Source: Terrabacter sp. MAHUQ-38
GTDB lineage: Bacteria; Actinomycetota; Actinomycetes; Actinomycetales; Dermatophilaceae
DNA: 64,000 nucleotides
Direction: 5' to 3'
NCBI RefSeq assembly: GCF_014518425.1
Contig: NZ_JACVCU010000003.1
Location: forward strand, 744,001-808,000
This document shows, in pieces, positions 1 to 10,633 of this stretch. A program made the translations under genes and the position numbers. The notes beneath the pieces are model-generated. The model made no database searches, was not told where the DNA came from, and saw only the letters and a list, made by a program, of their open reading frames with translations. How positions within the stretch are numbered: the first letter of the stretch is position 1; each line of letters begins with the position of its first letter.

Positions 1-133
1 CTGTCGCGGCCTTGAAGGAGTGGTCGACCACGACGAAGGTGGCGAGGAGCAGTCGGACGGCGTTGAGGGCGTTGTCGCGCCCCGCAAGTCGCGCATGGAC
101 GGACGCCGCGCCCCCACTCCCCCAGTTCGGCAT
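1..133 (-). CDS. Acyltransferase 3 family membrane protein, N-terminal fragment
   Basis: An open frame on the minus strand runs from ATG at 133 off the left edge, giving 44 residues. The stretch RDNALNAVRLLLATFVVVDH matches the usual opening of acyltransferase-3 (OafA/YrhL-like) proteins, where an arginine-rich start leads into the first membrane helix and the catalytic-region His. Such enzymes O-acylate surface polysaccharides at the membrane. The neighbouring glycosyltransferases support that role. No other ATG is in frame upstream of the conserved part. The gene starts within a module repeated at the next gene. Family assignment rests on this short segment only. Confidence 0.6.
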   Translation of the reverse strand, partial: MPNWGSGGAASVHARLAGRDNALNAVRLLLATFVVVDHSFKAAT

Positions 134-216
134 GGGCCAAGAGTGCCCGAGCGCCCGCATGCTGACCCGAGAATGCCAAAAGCCTTGTCTCTCAGTTCAA
201 TTGGAACATGCACAAG
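94..216 (-). promoter_or_regulatory. Duplicated 5' module, copy A
   Basis: This stretch covers the start and upstream region of the acyltransferase gene and resembles 1813..1934 upstream of the next gene. The best block (169..216) matches 1887..1934 at about 37 of 48 positions without a gap. The start-codon proximal part (94..138) also aligns. The two copies have nearly equal length, so this is one module used twice, probably a promoter or leader. Which bases are -35 and -10 cannot be decided by eye. Confidence 0.5.
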
Positions 217-261
217 TTATGACAAAACGGACGTTGCAGTACGGTGCGAGACGGCCGCGAG

Positions 262-1815
262 TTACGGGATCGACACGTCAGTGCAGGGCCGGTGTTCGTA
301 GATCTGTCCCCAGCCGGTCTCGGCGGCGAGGCAGAAATCCCGACGGACCATGTCGTTCGCCTCTTCCGATTCCTGGGTCAAATAAGGGAAGAGGCGCTCC
401 CTCAGCCCGTCGGGCATCGGTGTCAGGAGCAACACGTCCGCCGCGCGAATGTCGTCCACCAGTCCGGAGCCCGCCTGCTCGGAGACGCCGACCGCGAGCT
501 CGAGGAAGTAGGCGCGCGGGCGCAGCTCGGGCATCAGGTAGTACATCTCGATTCGCGACAGAGACGCGCGACTCATGTCCGTTGAGCCCACGAAGAGCGT
601 CTCGCCCGGTGACGCGTGCCTGAGGAGCTGAAGTCTGGTGTCGCTGAGTCTGGACGCGTCGTCCGCCTCGATGAGCGCCGACCGGTCCTCGACGCGCACC
701 CGCACCGCTTCCGGCGACGGACGCAGCAGAGTTGCTGCCATACCGCCCACCAACGCCACGCTCAGGGACGCCATGAGCATCTTTCGTCGACGGATCGACG
801 CCGCCGTCGGACGTGAAGTCGCCGCCCCGATCACAACGAGGGGTGCCGTGACGCACAGGGTGTAGATCGCATGCTCCGCATCGATGCGTTGGAGGGCCTG
901 AGGCAGGACTCCGAGCGCAAGCAGCGCATGCGAGATGGAGACGCGGCTTCGACGAGTCCAAGCGAACCACAACAGGATGCACGTGACGGCCCCCACCGGA
1001 GCCAGGACCACGACGGACCGAAGGGGATCGTCGGCCAGCCGGAGAGATCCATTCACGCCCACGCGGCCGAGGACGATGTTCTGCCACATTCGCTCGCCCG
1101 CCATCACTGAAAACACGGCGATCGGTGAGACGCCGACGAGAAATCCGGTAACAGCCCACTTCCCTCTGCCAGTTCGCCAGACATGAGGCGCCAACACCGG
1201 GAGGATCACCACCAGCATCTCAGGTCGGAAGGTAGTGCTGAGTCCCGCTATCAGGCCGGCCCCGAAGTCTCCGGCTCGCAGCGCGAGTCGAGCCAGACCC
1301 ACCGCACTGACGAGGCAGGCGACTGCACCCAGCTAGGCATAGGCCACTGTGCCGAGTGGAAAGAGGATGGTGAGACTCAGGACTGCGGCGAGCAGTGCTG
1401 TGACTCGGTCACGAGACCGACCCACCAGGTAGCAGCCGAGCGCAACCGCGATGTGCAGCGCGAGACCCAGGGCCCGCTCGGTCTCCAACGAGCTCCCCAG
1501 AGTCGAGAAGGCCCCGGCCAGAAGGTAGAACGGCGCGGGTCCGTACACAGTGAAGAAGTCACGGTGGGGAACCAGCCCGGACCCGACCTGCTCGCCATAG
1601 ACCAGGAGGATCGACTCGTCCAGGGACGTGAGCGGCCAGGAGAACGACGGCAATGCTAGTAGCGTCGCCACAAGTGCAACCAAGGCTGCATCGATGACCG
1701 TCGGAATGCGCTGGAAGAGTGCCTCCGGAGCCACGGTCGTGGCTCGCACCTCACCGCGCCGCCAAGAGCGGACTGACCGCACTGACAACGCTGCCGGACG
1801 TGCGGAGTCACGCAT
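262..1815 (-). pseudogene. GT-C/PMT-like membrane glycosyltransferase interrupted by an in-frame amber codon
   Basis: Two open segments (1333..1815 and 262..1302) lie in the same minus-strand frame. They are separated only by TAG at 1333-1335, and the eleven codons that follow (LGAVACLVSAV) run straight into the second segment. The N-terminal part has DESILLVYGEQVGSGLVPHR and RDFFTVYGPAPFYLL, typical of dolichyl-phosphate-mannose-type (PMT/GT39-like) sugar transferases. The rest has further membrane helices and a soluble C-terminal domain. ATG 1815 is preceded by GGAG at good spacing; ATG 1851 is an alternative. A single nonsense change explains the split. Read-through, a sequencing error or two separate products are alternatives. 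Confidence 0.7.
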
Positions 1816-1934
1816 GAACGGGCTCCGCGCCCCAACTCCCCCAGTTGACATGCGCCTAGGGTGCCTGAGCTCCGAACCGTTGGCTTGAGAACGCGAAAAG
1901 CCTTGCTACTCAACCGAATTGGAACTTGGACAAG
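1813..1934 (-). promoter_or_regulatory. Duplicated 5' module, copy B
   Basis: Partner of the module at 94..216. It spans the start and leader of the interrupted glycosyltransferase. The conserved core includes AAAAGCCTTG and AATTGGAAC on the plus strand. The rest of the two genes is unrelated, so only the 5' region was copied, or it was kept because both genes are co-regulated. Confidence 0.5.
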
Positions 1935-1960
1935 GTGGCGCAAATCGGACGATACCGGCA

Positions 1961-2860
1961 CTATGAATGCGGCGAACCGTTCTCGCGACGAAGCCTGGGG
2001 ATGGCCGCGAGGACCACCAACACACCGCTCGACCACAACGGCATGGCGAGCATCATGGCCACCGCAATCGCGCCCCGACGACCCTTGGCGGCTCCCCATA
2101 CGACCACGCCCACGGCAGCGACAAGCCGCACGGCCAGAGGCGGGTAGTGGTCCTGCGTGGGTGGCGTGGGCGAGCCGACGACGAAGTGCCACCACTGCGT
2201 CCACAACCCCGGCGAGAGCGCCAACGACGCCGCCACCACGAGTGCTGTCGACGAGACTGCCATCACAGCGTGGCGCCACTCACGCCGCACGATGAACCAC
2301 AGCGGGCCCAGACCCGGCGTGACCTTGGTCAAGAGCGGGAACGCCCAGGCCGCCGGCCGCCTCAGTCCGACGACCGCGGCGACCGCGAGAAAGGCCTCGA
2401 TGTTGCCGATGAGCAGGGCGGGCGGGGCCACATAGGCGAGCACGAGCCAGCGCCAACGAGACGGCAGCGGCCAGAGCAGCCAAAGGAGCGCCGCAGCCAA
2501 CAGCAGCGACCAGATCGTGAGGAACACCGGCCACGGCAAGAGGGTCAACGGGTAGACGACCTGCGCAAACGCCGGAGAGTAGTTGAAGGCGTCGGGCGAG
2601 CCGGGCGGCAGGGCGTAGGGCCCGACGCGCCAGACGTTCCAGTACGCGTGCGCCGAATCCGTACCGAACGTCGAGATCCGGCTCACGAAGAGGAGCCAGA
2701 CCGTTGGCAGCAGGGCCACCCACAGGGACGCGCGGCCGACGTCGACGAGTGATCGATCCGCGGACCGGCGACCCACGGCCTGACGACCGATCGGGGAGTT
2801 CGACTCTGGGGCAGAGTTTTTCACAGGGTAGCTGGATCGACCAGAAGCATCGCGGCTCAC
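1961..2860 (-). CDS. GT87-family (DUF2029) mannosyltransferase-like membrane protein
   Basis: A 299-residue multi-spanning protein. YSPAFAQVVYPLTLLPWP followed by LLIGNIEAFLAV and TKVTPGLGPLWFIVRREWR matches the pattern of GT87 polyprenyl-phosphate-mannose-dependent transferases (Y-P-L, GN, K-x-x-P). These move mannose or arabinose-type sugars outside the membrane in actinobacteria. GTG at 2860 was chosen because GGAGG precedes it by five bases and it starts just past the stop of the upstream gene; the longer frame to 2998 would overlap that gene widely. It is probably co-transcribed with the membrane protein at 2863..4317. Donor and acceptor are unknown. Confidence 0.75.
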   Translation of the reverse strand: MSRDASGRSSYPVKNSAPESNSPIGRQAVGRRSADRSLVDVGRASLWVALLPTVWLLFVSRISTFGTDSAHAYWNVWRVGPYALPPGSPDAFNYSPAFAQVVYPLTLLPWPVFLTIWSLLLAAALLWLLWPLPSRWRWLVLAYVAPPALLIGNIEAFLAVAAVVGLRRPAAWAFPLLTKVTPGLGPLWFIVRREWRHAVMAVSSTALVVAASLALSPGLWTQWWHFVVGSPTPPTQDHYPPLAVRLVAAVGVVVWGAAKGRRGAIAVAMMLAMPLWSSGVLVVLAAIPRLRRENGSPHS

Positions 2861-2862
2861 GG

Positions 2863-4317
2863 TCACCTCCGCAGGAGCACGTGCCCGGAAGCTTCTTCGA
2901 CCAGTTGCCACCCGGCCGCCTCCAGCTTGGGCACGACAGCGGCCTCTCGTGGCAGCAGCGCGTGGGAACACTGCACAGCCACGGGATACTCCTGCCATCC
3001 CGGGGCCCCGGCGACAAAGCCGAGGTACGCCCGGATCCGCTCCACGGTATACAGCTCGACGCGCGTGTCCATCGTGGGCTCGAGCCCGGGGTGCTCCAGC
3101 ATGAGCCAGCCTCCGTCGACCTGGTCGTTACAGACGACGGTCCCTGCGGGGAGGCGCGTGAGAGCTTCGTCGAGGCCGTTCGCGCCGATGCCTGCGTGAG
3201 CCGCCGTCGCCCCAACAAGGCCTGCGGCGGTGGCGAGTGACGCGATCCCGGCCACCACAACACCCGTGAACTCGCGGCGGGTCCAGCCTTCCACCGGACC
3301 CTGCCTCGTGAGGCGCTGGATCGCCGTGGCCGCCAAGGGCGCCAGGATCACCGCTGCCACGGCGACGGTGCGCGCCCATGACAGGGCCATCATGAGCGCG
3401 AACAGAAGCAGGAGCACCGTGGTCCACTCTTTAGCCGGCCGACGGGCCTGGTCGAGCACCACGACCAGCACGAGAAGCAGCGCGGCCAGCAGCCCGAGGT
3501 CGTGCACGCCTGGGGGCTGCCACTCGCTGATCAGCGCCGTCACCCCGCCGACCTGGAACGGGGACGCGAAGAGCGTGGGACCCACGGGCGTCAGGGCGGC
3601 GGCTACGACCGAGAGTATCGGCACCAGGGCGAGCCGCCCTGCCTCGCGGATCGACACCCTTCCCTCGAGGACGAGACCCATGGTCACGACACCTCCGACC
3701 ACCGGCCCGAGGAACCACATGCCGTGGCTGCAGGCCCAGAGCCACGTGAGCGGCACGAGCCACCATCGCGCTCGGCCGTCCACCCGCGTCAGCAACCAGG
3801 CACCGGCCGTGGCCGCAGTCAAGGCGAAGGTGACGAGTTGCGGCCGGGGCGAGAGGCTGCCGCTCACTGCGACGAAGACCACTGCGAGCACCAGTGCGCT
3901 CACGAGCGGAGAGGCACCTCGACGGCACACAGCGAGGACGGCCAGCCCGACGAGCAGCGAGCCCAGGCACAGAAGCCAGGCGACGCCTGGGAGCCCATAT
4001 GCAGCATGCACCCAGTGCATCAGCAGCTCGGGCAGCCACTGGTTCAGGATCCACGTGTTCTCCGTGGCAGCGCCGAACGGGTCCTCGAGGACGAACTGCC
4101 TTGTGAGCTGGAGGTGTTCGCCAGTCACGATGTGCCAGAATGCATCTGGATCCTTGACCGGGCCCAGCGGTTTCAGCGCGAAAAGCACCACGACGAGGGC
4201 GGGCAGCAGCCAGCCCACCGTCGCTGTCGGCGAACTCGCGCGACGCCGTTCCGTCGGGCTCTCGGGCCTGACGTCGGCGCCGGCCCGAACCGACCCGCGG
4301 CCGGTCCCGATGGTCAC
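2863..4317 (-). CDS. Multi-spanning GT-C-like membrane protein
   Basis: 484 residues with a cytosolic N-terminus rich in Arg/Ser, about ten hydrophobic helices and a soluble C-terminal domain ending HVLLRR. The segment PDAFWHIVTGEHL, then WILNQWLPELLMHWVH, resembles the DP-D-WWHI...W-L-E pattern of an actinobacterial membrane family distantly like GT-C glycosyltransferases. The protein at 13038..14411 is a paralogue with the same plan and the same -LLRR end. It sits 16 bp after tadC on the same strand, so the Tad transcript may reach it. No reaction can be assigned. Confidence 0.65.
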   Translation of the reverse strand: MTIGTGRGSVRAGADVRPESPTERRRASSPTATVGWLLPALVVVLFALKPLGPVKDPDAFWHIVTGEHLQLTRQFVLEDPFGAATENTWILNQWLPELLMHWVHAAYGLPGVAWLLCLGSLLVGLAVLAVCRRGASPLVSALVLAVVFVAVSGSLSPRPQLVTFALTAATAGAWLLTRVDGRARWWLVPLTWLWACSHGMWFLGPVVGGVVTMGLVLEGRVSIREAGRLALVPILSVVAAALTPVGPTLFASPFQVGGVTALISEWQPPGVHDLGLLAALLLVLVVVLDQARRPAKEWTTVLLLLFALMMALSWARTVAVAAVILAPLAATAIQRLTRQGPVEGWTRREFTGVVVAGIASLATAAGLVGATAAHAGIGANGLDEALTRLPAGTVVCNDQVDGGWLMLEHPGLEPTMDTRVELYTVERIRAYLGFVAGAPGWQEYPVAVQCSHALLPREAAVVPKLEAAGWQLVEEASGHVLLRR

Positions 4318-4333
4318 GACACGGAGTCGGCCA

Positions 4334-5242
4334 TTAGAGGGAGTCCATCATTCGGATGCCACCCGGACCGATGATGACGATGAAGAGCGCCGGAAGAATG
4401 CAGAACATCAGCGGGAAGAGGATCTTGATGGTGACCTTCTGGGCCTTCTCCTCAGCCTTCTGACGGCGGACAAGGCGCATGTTGACTGTCTGCTCCCGCA
4501 ACACGCCGGCGATGGGCAGGCCGAGCCGGTCGGCCTGCACGAGGGCCGTGATGAAGTTCTTCACCTCGGGAAGGGTCACGCGGGCGCCCATCGCCGAGAA
4601 CGCCTCACCGCGAGACTTGCCGATCTGGATTTCGGAGAGCACGCGAGCGAACTCGCCCGCGATCGGGCCATCGACGTTGCGCGCCACCTGAAGGAGCGCG
4701 GAGTCGAAGCCCTGGCCGGCCTCGACGCAGACGCTGAGCATGTCGAGCGCGTCGGCGAGGCTCTTGCTCGTCTGCTCCTGGCGGCGGAGCGCGACGTTCT
4801 TGATCAACAGGTCCGGCAGGAAGAAGAGACCCATCCCGGCGCCCAGGGCGTAGAGGATGCTCACCGCTTGGAACTGGCCGTAGAAGGCGCCCAGCACCAG
4901 ACCGACGAGCAGGGCGGCGCCCTTGGCACCGAGGATTCGCTCGACCGTCCAGCCCGCCGGGTTGCCGGCCTGGTCGAGCATGAGCGAGTAGCGCTCGTCT
5001 GTGCCACTCGGCGAAAGCGCTCGGGCCAGGCCCTTGGTGCGGTTGAGGATCGGCGTCACCAGCCTGTCCTTGGCCGCGAGCTCGGTGGTGACGACGCTGC
5101 GGCTGTCGACCGAGCTCTCGATGAGCATGAGGGACTTGGCGACCCCGCGGGGCTCGCCCCCACTGAAGCTGACGCTGAGCACGGCGATGAGCAGCCCGAG
5201 GCCAAGCAGTCCGGCAGCGAGGTAGATGGGGTTCACGTTCAC
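4334..5242 (-). CDS. tadC: TadC, inner-membrane platform protein of the Tad pilus
   Basis: 302 residues with an N-terminal helix, a soluble stretch and a C-terminal T2SF domain (about 150-285) containing SLADALDMLSVCVEAGQGFD and the closing membrane pair FPLMFCILPALFIVIIGPG. T2SF proteins form the platform on which the Tad ATPase acts to assemble Flp pili. The gene begins one base after the tadB stop and is last in the tad order cpaF-tadB-tadC, as usual. Length is normal for TadC. Confidence 0.92.
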   Translation of the reverse strand: MNVNPIYLAAGLLGLGLLIAVLSVSFSGGEPRGVAKSLMLIESSVDSRSVVTTELAAKDRLVTPILNRTKGLARALSPSGTDERYSLMLDQAGNPAGWTVERILGAKGAALLVGLVLGAFYGQFQAVSILYALGAGMGLFFLPDLLIKNVALRRQEQTSKSLADALDMLSVCVEAGQGFDSALLQVARNVDGPIAGEFARVLSEIQIGKSRGEAFSAMGARVTLPEVKNFITALVQADRLGLPIAGVLREQTVNMRLVRRQKAEEKAQKVTIKILFPLMFCILPALFIVIIGPGGIRMMDSL

Positions 5243-5243
5243 G

Positions 5244-7240
5244 TCACACCTCGATCTTCACGACTTGGCGCATCCAGAGGATGCCGACACCGAGGGAGAC
5301 GAGGCCGAAGACGCTCATGAAGAGACCGGGCGTGGTCGTCCAGAGCAGGCTGACGTACTCGTAGTTCACCCGCATCATGTAGAAGAACAGGAAGATCGGC
5401 AACGCCACGAGGATGTAGGCCGACAGGCGTCCCTCAGCCGAGAGCGTCGCGACCTGGCGGTGCAGGGCCTCCCGCTCGCGAAGCGTCCCCGCCGTCGTGC
5501 GGAGCGTCTCGGCGAGGTTGCCCCCGACCTCCCGCTGGATGCGGATCGCCATGACCGTCCACCGCATCGACGTGCTCTCCATGCGGTTGCCGATGCGCTC
5601 GAGTGCGTCCGGCATCTCTGTGCCGATGCGAGTCTCGGCGAGGGCCCGGCTGAACTCCTTGCCGGCCGGCTCGGCGGCGTCGCGCGCGACGGCCTCGAGG
5701 GCCTGCGGCAGGCCGAAGCCGCTGCGGAGGCTGGTCGAGACGAGCAGCAGGATCTGCGGCAGCTGCGCCTCGAACTTCTTCGACCGCCGGCCAGCAGCGA
5801 AACGCAGGCCGAGTGGCATGGCGATGACGCCGAAGACCCCGCCGAGGATGAGCCCGACGATCTTGGCCTCCCCGGCGAAGACGAGGCCGAGAGCCGCCGC
5901 GACGATCACCGCGACGATGCGCAGGACGAGCCACTCGCCGGCACGAAAGGGGAGATCCGCGCGCTCGATGAGTGCCATGGTCTTGCTCGTCGACTTGCGG
6001 TCCTTCATGACGCGGTCGCCCATGTCGAGCAGCTGCGCCGTGATCGTGCTCTGGGCCGCCTTCATCTCCTGGCGGGACAACGCGACGGCGTCACCGACGA
6101 CGTAGGCGTCGATGGAGGCGACGCGGCGCTCACGCTTGGTCTGGAGCGTCGGCATGAGCGAGGTCGAGAGCACGACGAAGAGGGCAAGTGCGAGCAACCC
6201 TCCGGCGATGTACGGCGTGCGGTCCTGGAACGTGACCGGACGCAGCCCTACCGCCCCCGCGGCCTGTGGCGCGGGCGTCGGACCAACGGCAGGAGCCGAC
6301 GGCGTCGGCGTCGGCGTAGGCGCCGCACCGGGAGTTCCGAAGTCGACCTGACGGGCGAACCGGAAGCTCGTGGCGTTGGCGCGGCCGGAGAGGTCATAGG
6401 CGTGTGTGCCCCTGAGCGACCTCGGGATGGATACCGTGAACTGCACTTGGCGGTTGAGGGCCTGCGCCGAGGCCTGGAAGGCGGAGGACACGGCCGCGGT
6501 GTCGTCAGCAGAGACGACCGACCCGCCGTTCGCCGCAGCGAATGCACGCAACGCCGCGGTGGCGTCGGGGTCGTTCGACTTGAAGCGCACGACGTCGACG
6601 CGGACGTCACCGGCCTTGACCTTGGCGACCGCCTCCTGGAGGGCTTTGGCCTTGTTGTCGGCGACGGTGTCGGCGCCGTCGCTCAGCAGCACGATGCTGC
6701 GGTCACCCGCGCCACCGAGGGCCGCTGCGGCACTCAGCATGCCGGCATACAGGCTCGTGTCGCCACGAGCAGCGAGGCCGTTGATGACGCGCTGGGCGGC
6801 CGCACGGTCCAGTGTGGGCACGAGGTCCACGCCTGCGGTGTTGGCGAACGAGGCGACCCCGACCTTGACATCGGCCGGCACCGTCCTGAGATACGTGGCG
6901 GACGCCTTGCGAACGGTCGCCATGCCCTGGGAGCCCATCGAGCCACTCGTGTCGATGACGAGCATCGCCTTGCGGTCGAGCCTCTGTGGCTGCTTGAGGG
7001 TGGCGGGGTAGCTCACGCCGTCGATCTTGACGGTAAGGCTGCCCGACTCGATGCGCACGTCGCTCTTGCTCCGCAGCGTGATGACGCCGGAGATCGTCGA
7101 CGACGATGCGGTCGTGCTCGCCTTCACGCTGCTCAGGCCCACGGTCACCGGGTCCTCGGCCCGCGCGGCGCCAGCGGGCACGACCACGAGGCCGACCGCG
7201 AGAGCGGTCAACCCCGTGACGAGCCGTCGGGTCGCGCCGA

Positions 7241-7244
<4 letters not shown>
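5244..7244 (-). CDS. tadB: VWA-TadB fusion, Tad pilus platform protein with extracytoplasmic von Willebrand A domain
   Basis: 666 residues, roughly twice a usual TadB. Order: signal-like N-terminus (to ~29, ending AARA), a short beta-rich region, a VWA domain (~92-270) with an intact MIDAS DTSGS at 98-102 and LLSDGADT, a Pro/Thr/Ala linker (PTPTPTPSAPAVGPTPAP), a membrane helix, then TadB with the T2SF domain (LVSTSLRSGFGLPQALEAVA) and terminal helices. VWA domains bind metal and protein ligands, so this one would sit outside the membrane, perhaps contacting pilin or cell wall. It overlaps cpaF by four bases (ATGA). Confidence 0.9.
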
Positions 7245-8625
<1,381 letters not shown>

Positions 8626-8629
<4 letters not shown>

Positions 8630-9798
8630 CGCTTGCTCCTCAGCAGGCCGAAGCTGCGCTTTGCGCCGTTCTGCAGTTCCTCACCGAAGCGTCGACGGAT
8701 CTCGTGGTCGGCGAGGTCGCGGATCGCGAGCGACACCGGGTTGCGCGGGTCGTCGATAACCAGGGCGACACCGCGGTTCACGGAGGCCGGAACCGTGAGG
8801 CTGTTGGGCACGTTCGCCGAGATCGGCGTCTTGAGTGCCGCCTCGACGTCCTCCGGCTTGAGCCCCACCTTCGCGTCGGAGCGGTTGAGCACGATCGTCC
8901 GCGACTCCTTCGACGCGCCGAGCGTGTCGAGCGTGTTGATGGCGATGCGGAGGTTCTTCACGGCGGGGATGTCGAGCGTCGCGATGAGGACCGTGAGGTC
9001 GCTGACGTCGAACGCCGCCAGCACGTGCTCGGTGAACGACGGCGGTGTGTCGACGAGGACGTAGTCGTACTGGCCACGGGCGACACGGAGCAGCTCGATG
9101 ACGACGTGCGACGGCACGCGGTCGGCGTCGGCGGGGTCGGCCGGCGCCGCGATGACGTCGAGGCCGCTCTCCTCGTGACGGGTCACGACGGACTGCACAC
9201 CCTGGTCGTCGAGATGGCCGCTCATCGCCACGACGTCGCGGACCGAGCCGTGCGGCTGGAGCTGGAGGCTGATCGCGACGTCACCGAACATGAGGTCGAG
9301 GTCGACGAGCAGCGTCTTTGCCCCCGTCGACGCGAGGTAGACGGCGAGGTTGGTCGACATCGTCGTCTTGCCGACGCCGCCCTTGGCGCTGAAGACGGTG
9401 ATGATCTTGCCGTCCCGGCCGCCGACGTGCGTGCCGTGTCCGCTCAGCTGCTGCGTGAGGGCCACCGAACGCCGCACCGCGTCGGCGAGCGCGTTCTGGT
9501 CGTCCGCCTGGACGACTTCACGGACGCCGCTACGAAGCGCCTGCGCGAGGGCCGTGACGTCGAGACGGTGACGGAGCAGGATCACGCCGAGCTCGGGCCG
9601 GTCGACACGCTCGCGCTCGGCGAGCTCGCAGGCCGAGTCCAGGTCGATATCGGGCCCGATGACGACGAGCGACTGGTTCGAGTCCTCCTCCAGCGCGCGA
9701 CTGACGCGAGGGCCGGAGTTCAGCTGGACGGCGTCGCCGCCGAGGGCGAAGCGGTACGTGTCGGCCGCGGCGGGGTCGAAGTCCCAGAGGATGGTCAT
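8626..9798 (-). CDS. cpaE: CpaE/TadZ-like MinD-family localisation ATPase
   Basis: 390 residues: an N-terminal receiver-like domain (to ~125) without an obvious phospho-acceptor pattern, then a ParA/MinD ATPase with deviant Walker A FSAKGGVGKTTMSTNLA, LLVDLDLMFGDVA and VLVDTPPSF. TadZ/CpaE proteins position the Tad machine at a cell site. Gene order between cpaB and cpaF with ATGA overlaps supports this. Confidence 0.92.
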
Positions 9799-10592
9799 TG
9801 GCCCGTCACCGCATCTCGCAGCTGGAGGTCGGTGACCTCGTCGGATGTGTTGAGCTTGACGTCCGAGCCGCGGAGGCCGGCGTAGAGCTGTCGGTTGTTG
9901 ATGCCGTGGATGAGAACGGTCGCGTCGGCCGGCTTGACCGCGACGGTGACGAGGTAGCCTCCGCTTGCCCCGGCGGCGGTCGCTGGCTGCCCCTCGACGG
10001 CGGGCTGTGCCGCCTGACCGCCCAGCGGGGCGTCACCCATGGCGATGACGAGCACATCGGGCAGGAGAAGGCTCGTGCCGTGGACGTCGTTCTCGTTGAG
10101 GATCTTCGCCTCCGGCGTGTCGCGGAGGTCCTTGATCTTGTAACCCTGGTACAGCGCGATGTGCGAGCCGGGCGTCACGAACTTGCCAACGCGCGCGGGG
10201 TCGGAGAGGGCCACTGAGATCGCGAGCATCCCGCTGGGGACCTCGATCGCCTTCGTGCCGACCGGCGTCGTTCCGAAGCGTGCCGACAGCAGATATTCGC
10301 CCGGCGCGATGTCCGAAACAGCGAGCAGCGCGTTGTTGTCGGCGTTGATCTCCTGGAGAGCGCCGAGTGGTACTGCCTTGGCCGCAACAGCGGTCTGAGC
10401 GATGAGCCCCGTGCGCTGTGCGTCCTTGAGCGTCGTGCCGGACGGGATCGGCGCCTGTGCCACCCACACAGGCGAGGGCGACTCGGCGGCGATGGCACGG
10501 GCGTCGGCGTTGCGCGCGTACATGATGACGAGCGCGCCGCCGCCAATGGCCATGGTCAACGCCACGACGACGGCAAGGATTCGACGGTTCAT
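9795..10592 (-). CDS. cpaB: CpaB/RcpC, SAF-domain Flp pilus assembly protein
   Basis: 265 residues. An N-terminal membrane anchor (MNRRILAVVVALTMAIGGGA) is followed by a SAF domain (~45-110, WVAQAPIPSGTTLKD and IAPGEYLLSARF) and an RcpC-like region. CpaB is the periplasmic or extracytoplasmic part of the Tad channel. ATG 10592 has GGGGGAA upstream; the frame is open farther upstream only because of composition. It ends in a four-base overlap with cpaE. Confidence 0.88.
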   Translation of the reverse strand: MNRRILAVVVALTMAIGGGALVIMYARNADARAIAAESPSPVWVAQAPIPSGTTLKDAQRTGLIAQTAVAAKAVPLGALQEINADNNALLAVSDIAPGEYLLSARFGTTPVGTKAIEVPSGMLAISVALSDPARVGKFVTPGSHIALYQGYKIKDLRDTPEAKILNENDVHGTSLLLPDVLVIAMGDAPLGGQAAQPAVEGQPATAAGASGGYLVTVAVKPADATVLIHGINNRQLYAGLRGSDVKLNTSDEVTDLQLRDAVTGQ

Positions 10593-10633
10593 GCTGAGTT
10601 CCCCCCAGAGAAGTTCATGTGATGCGTAGCTGG

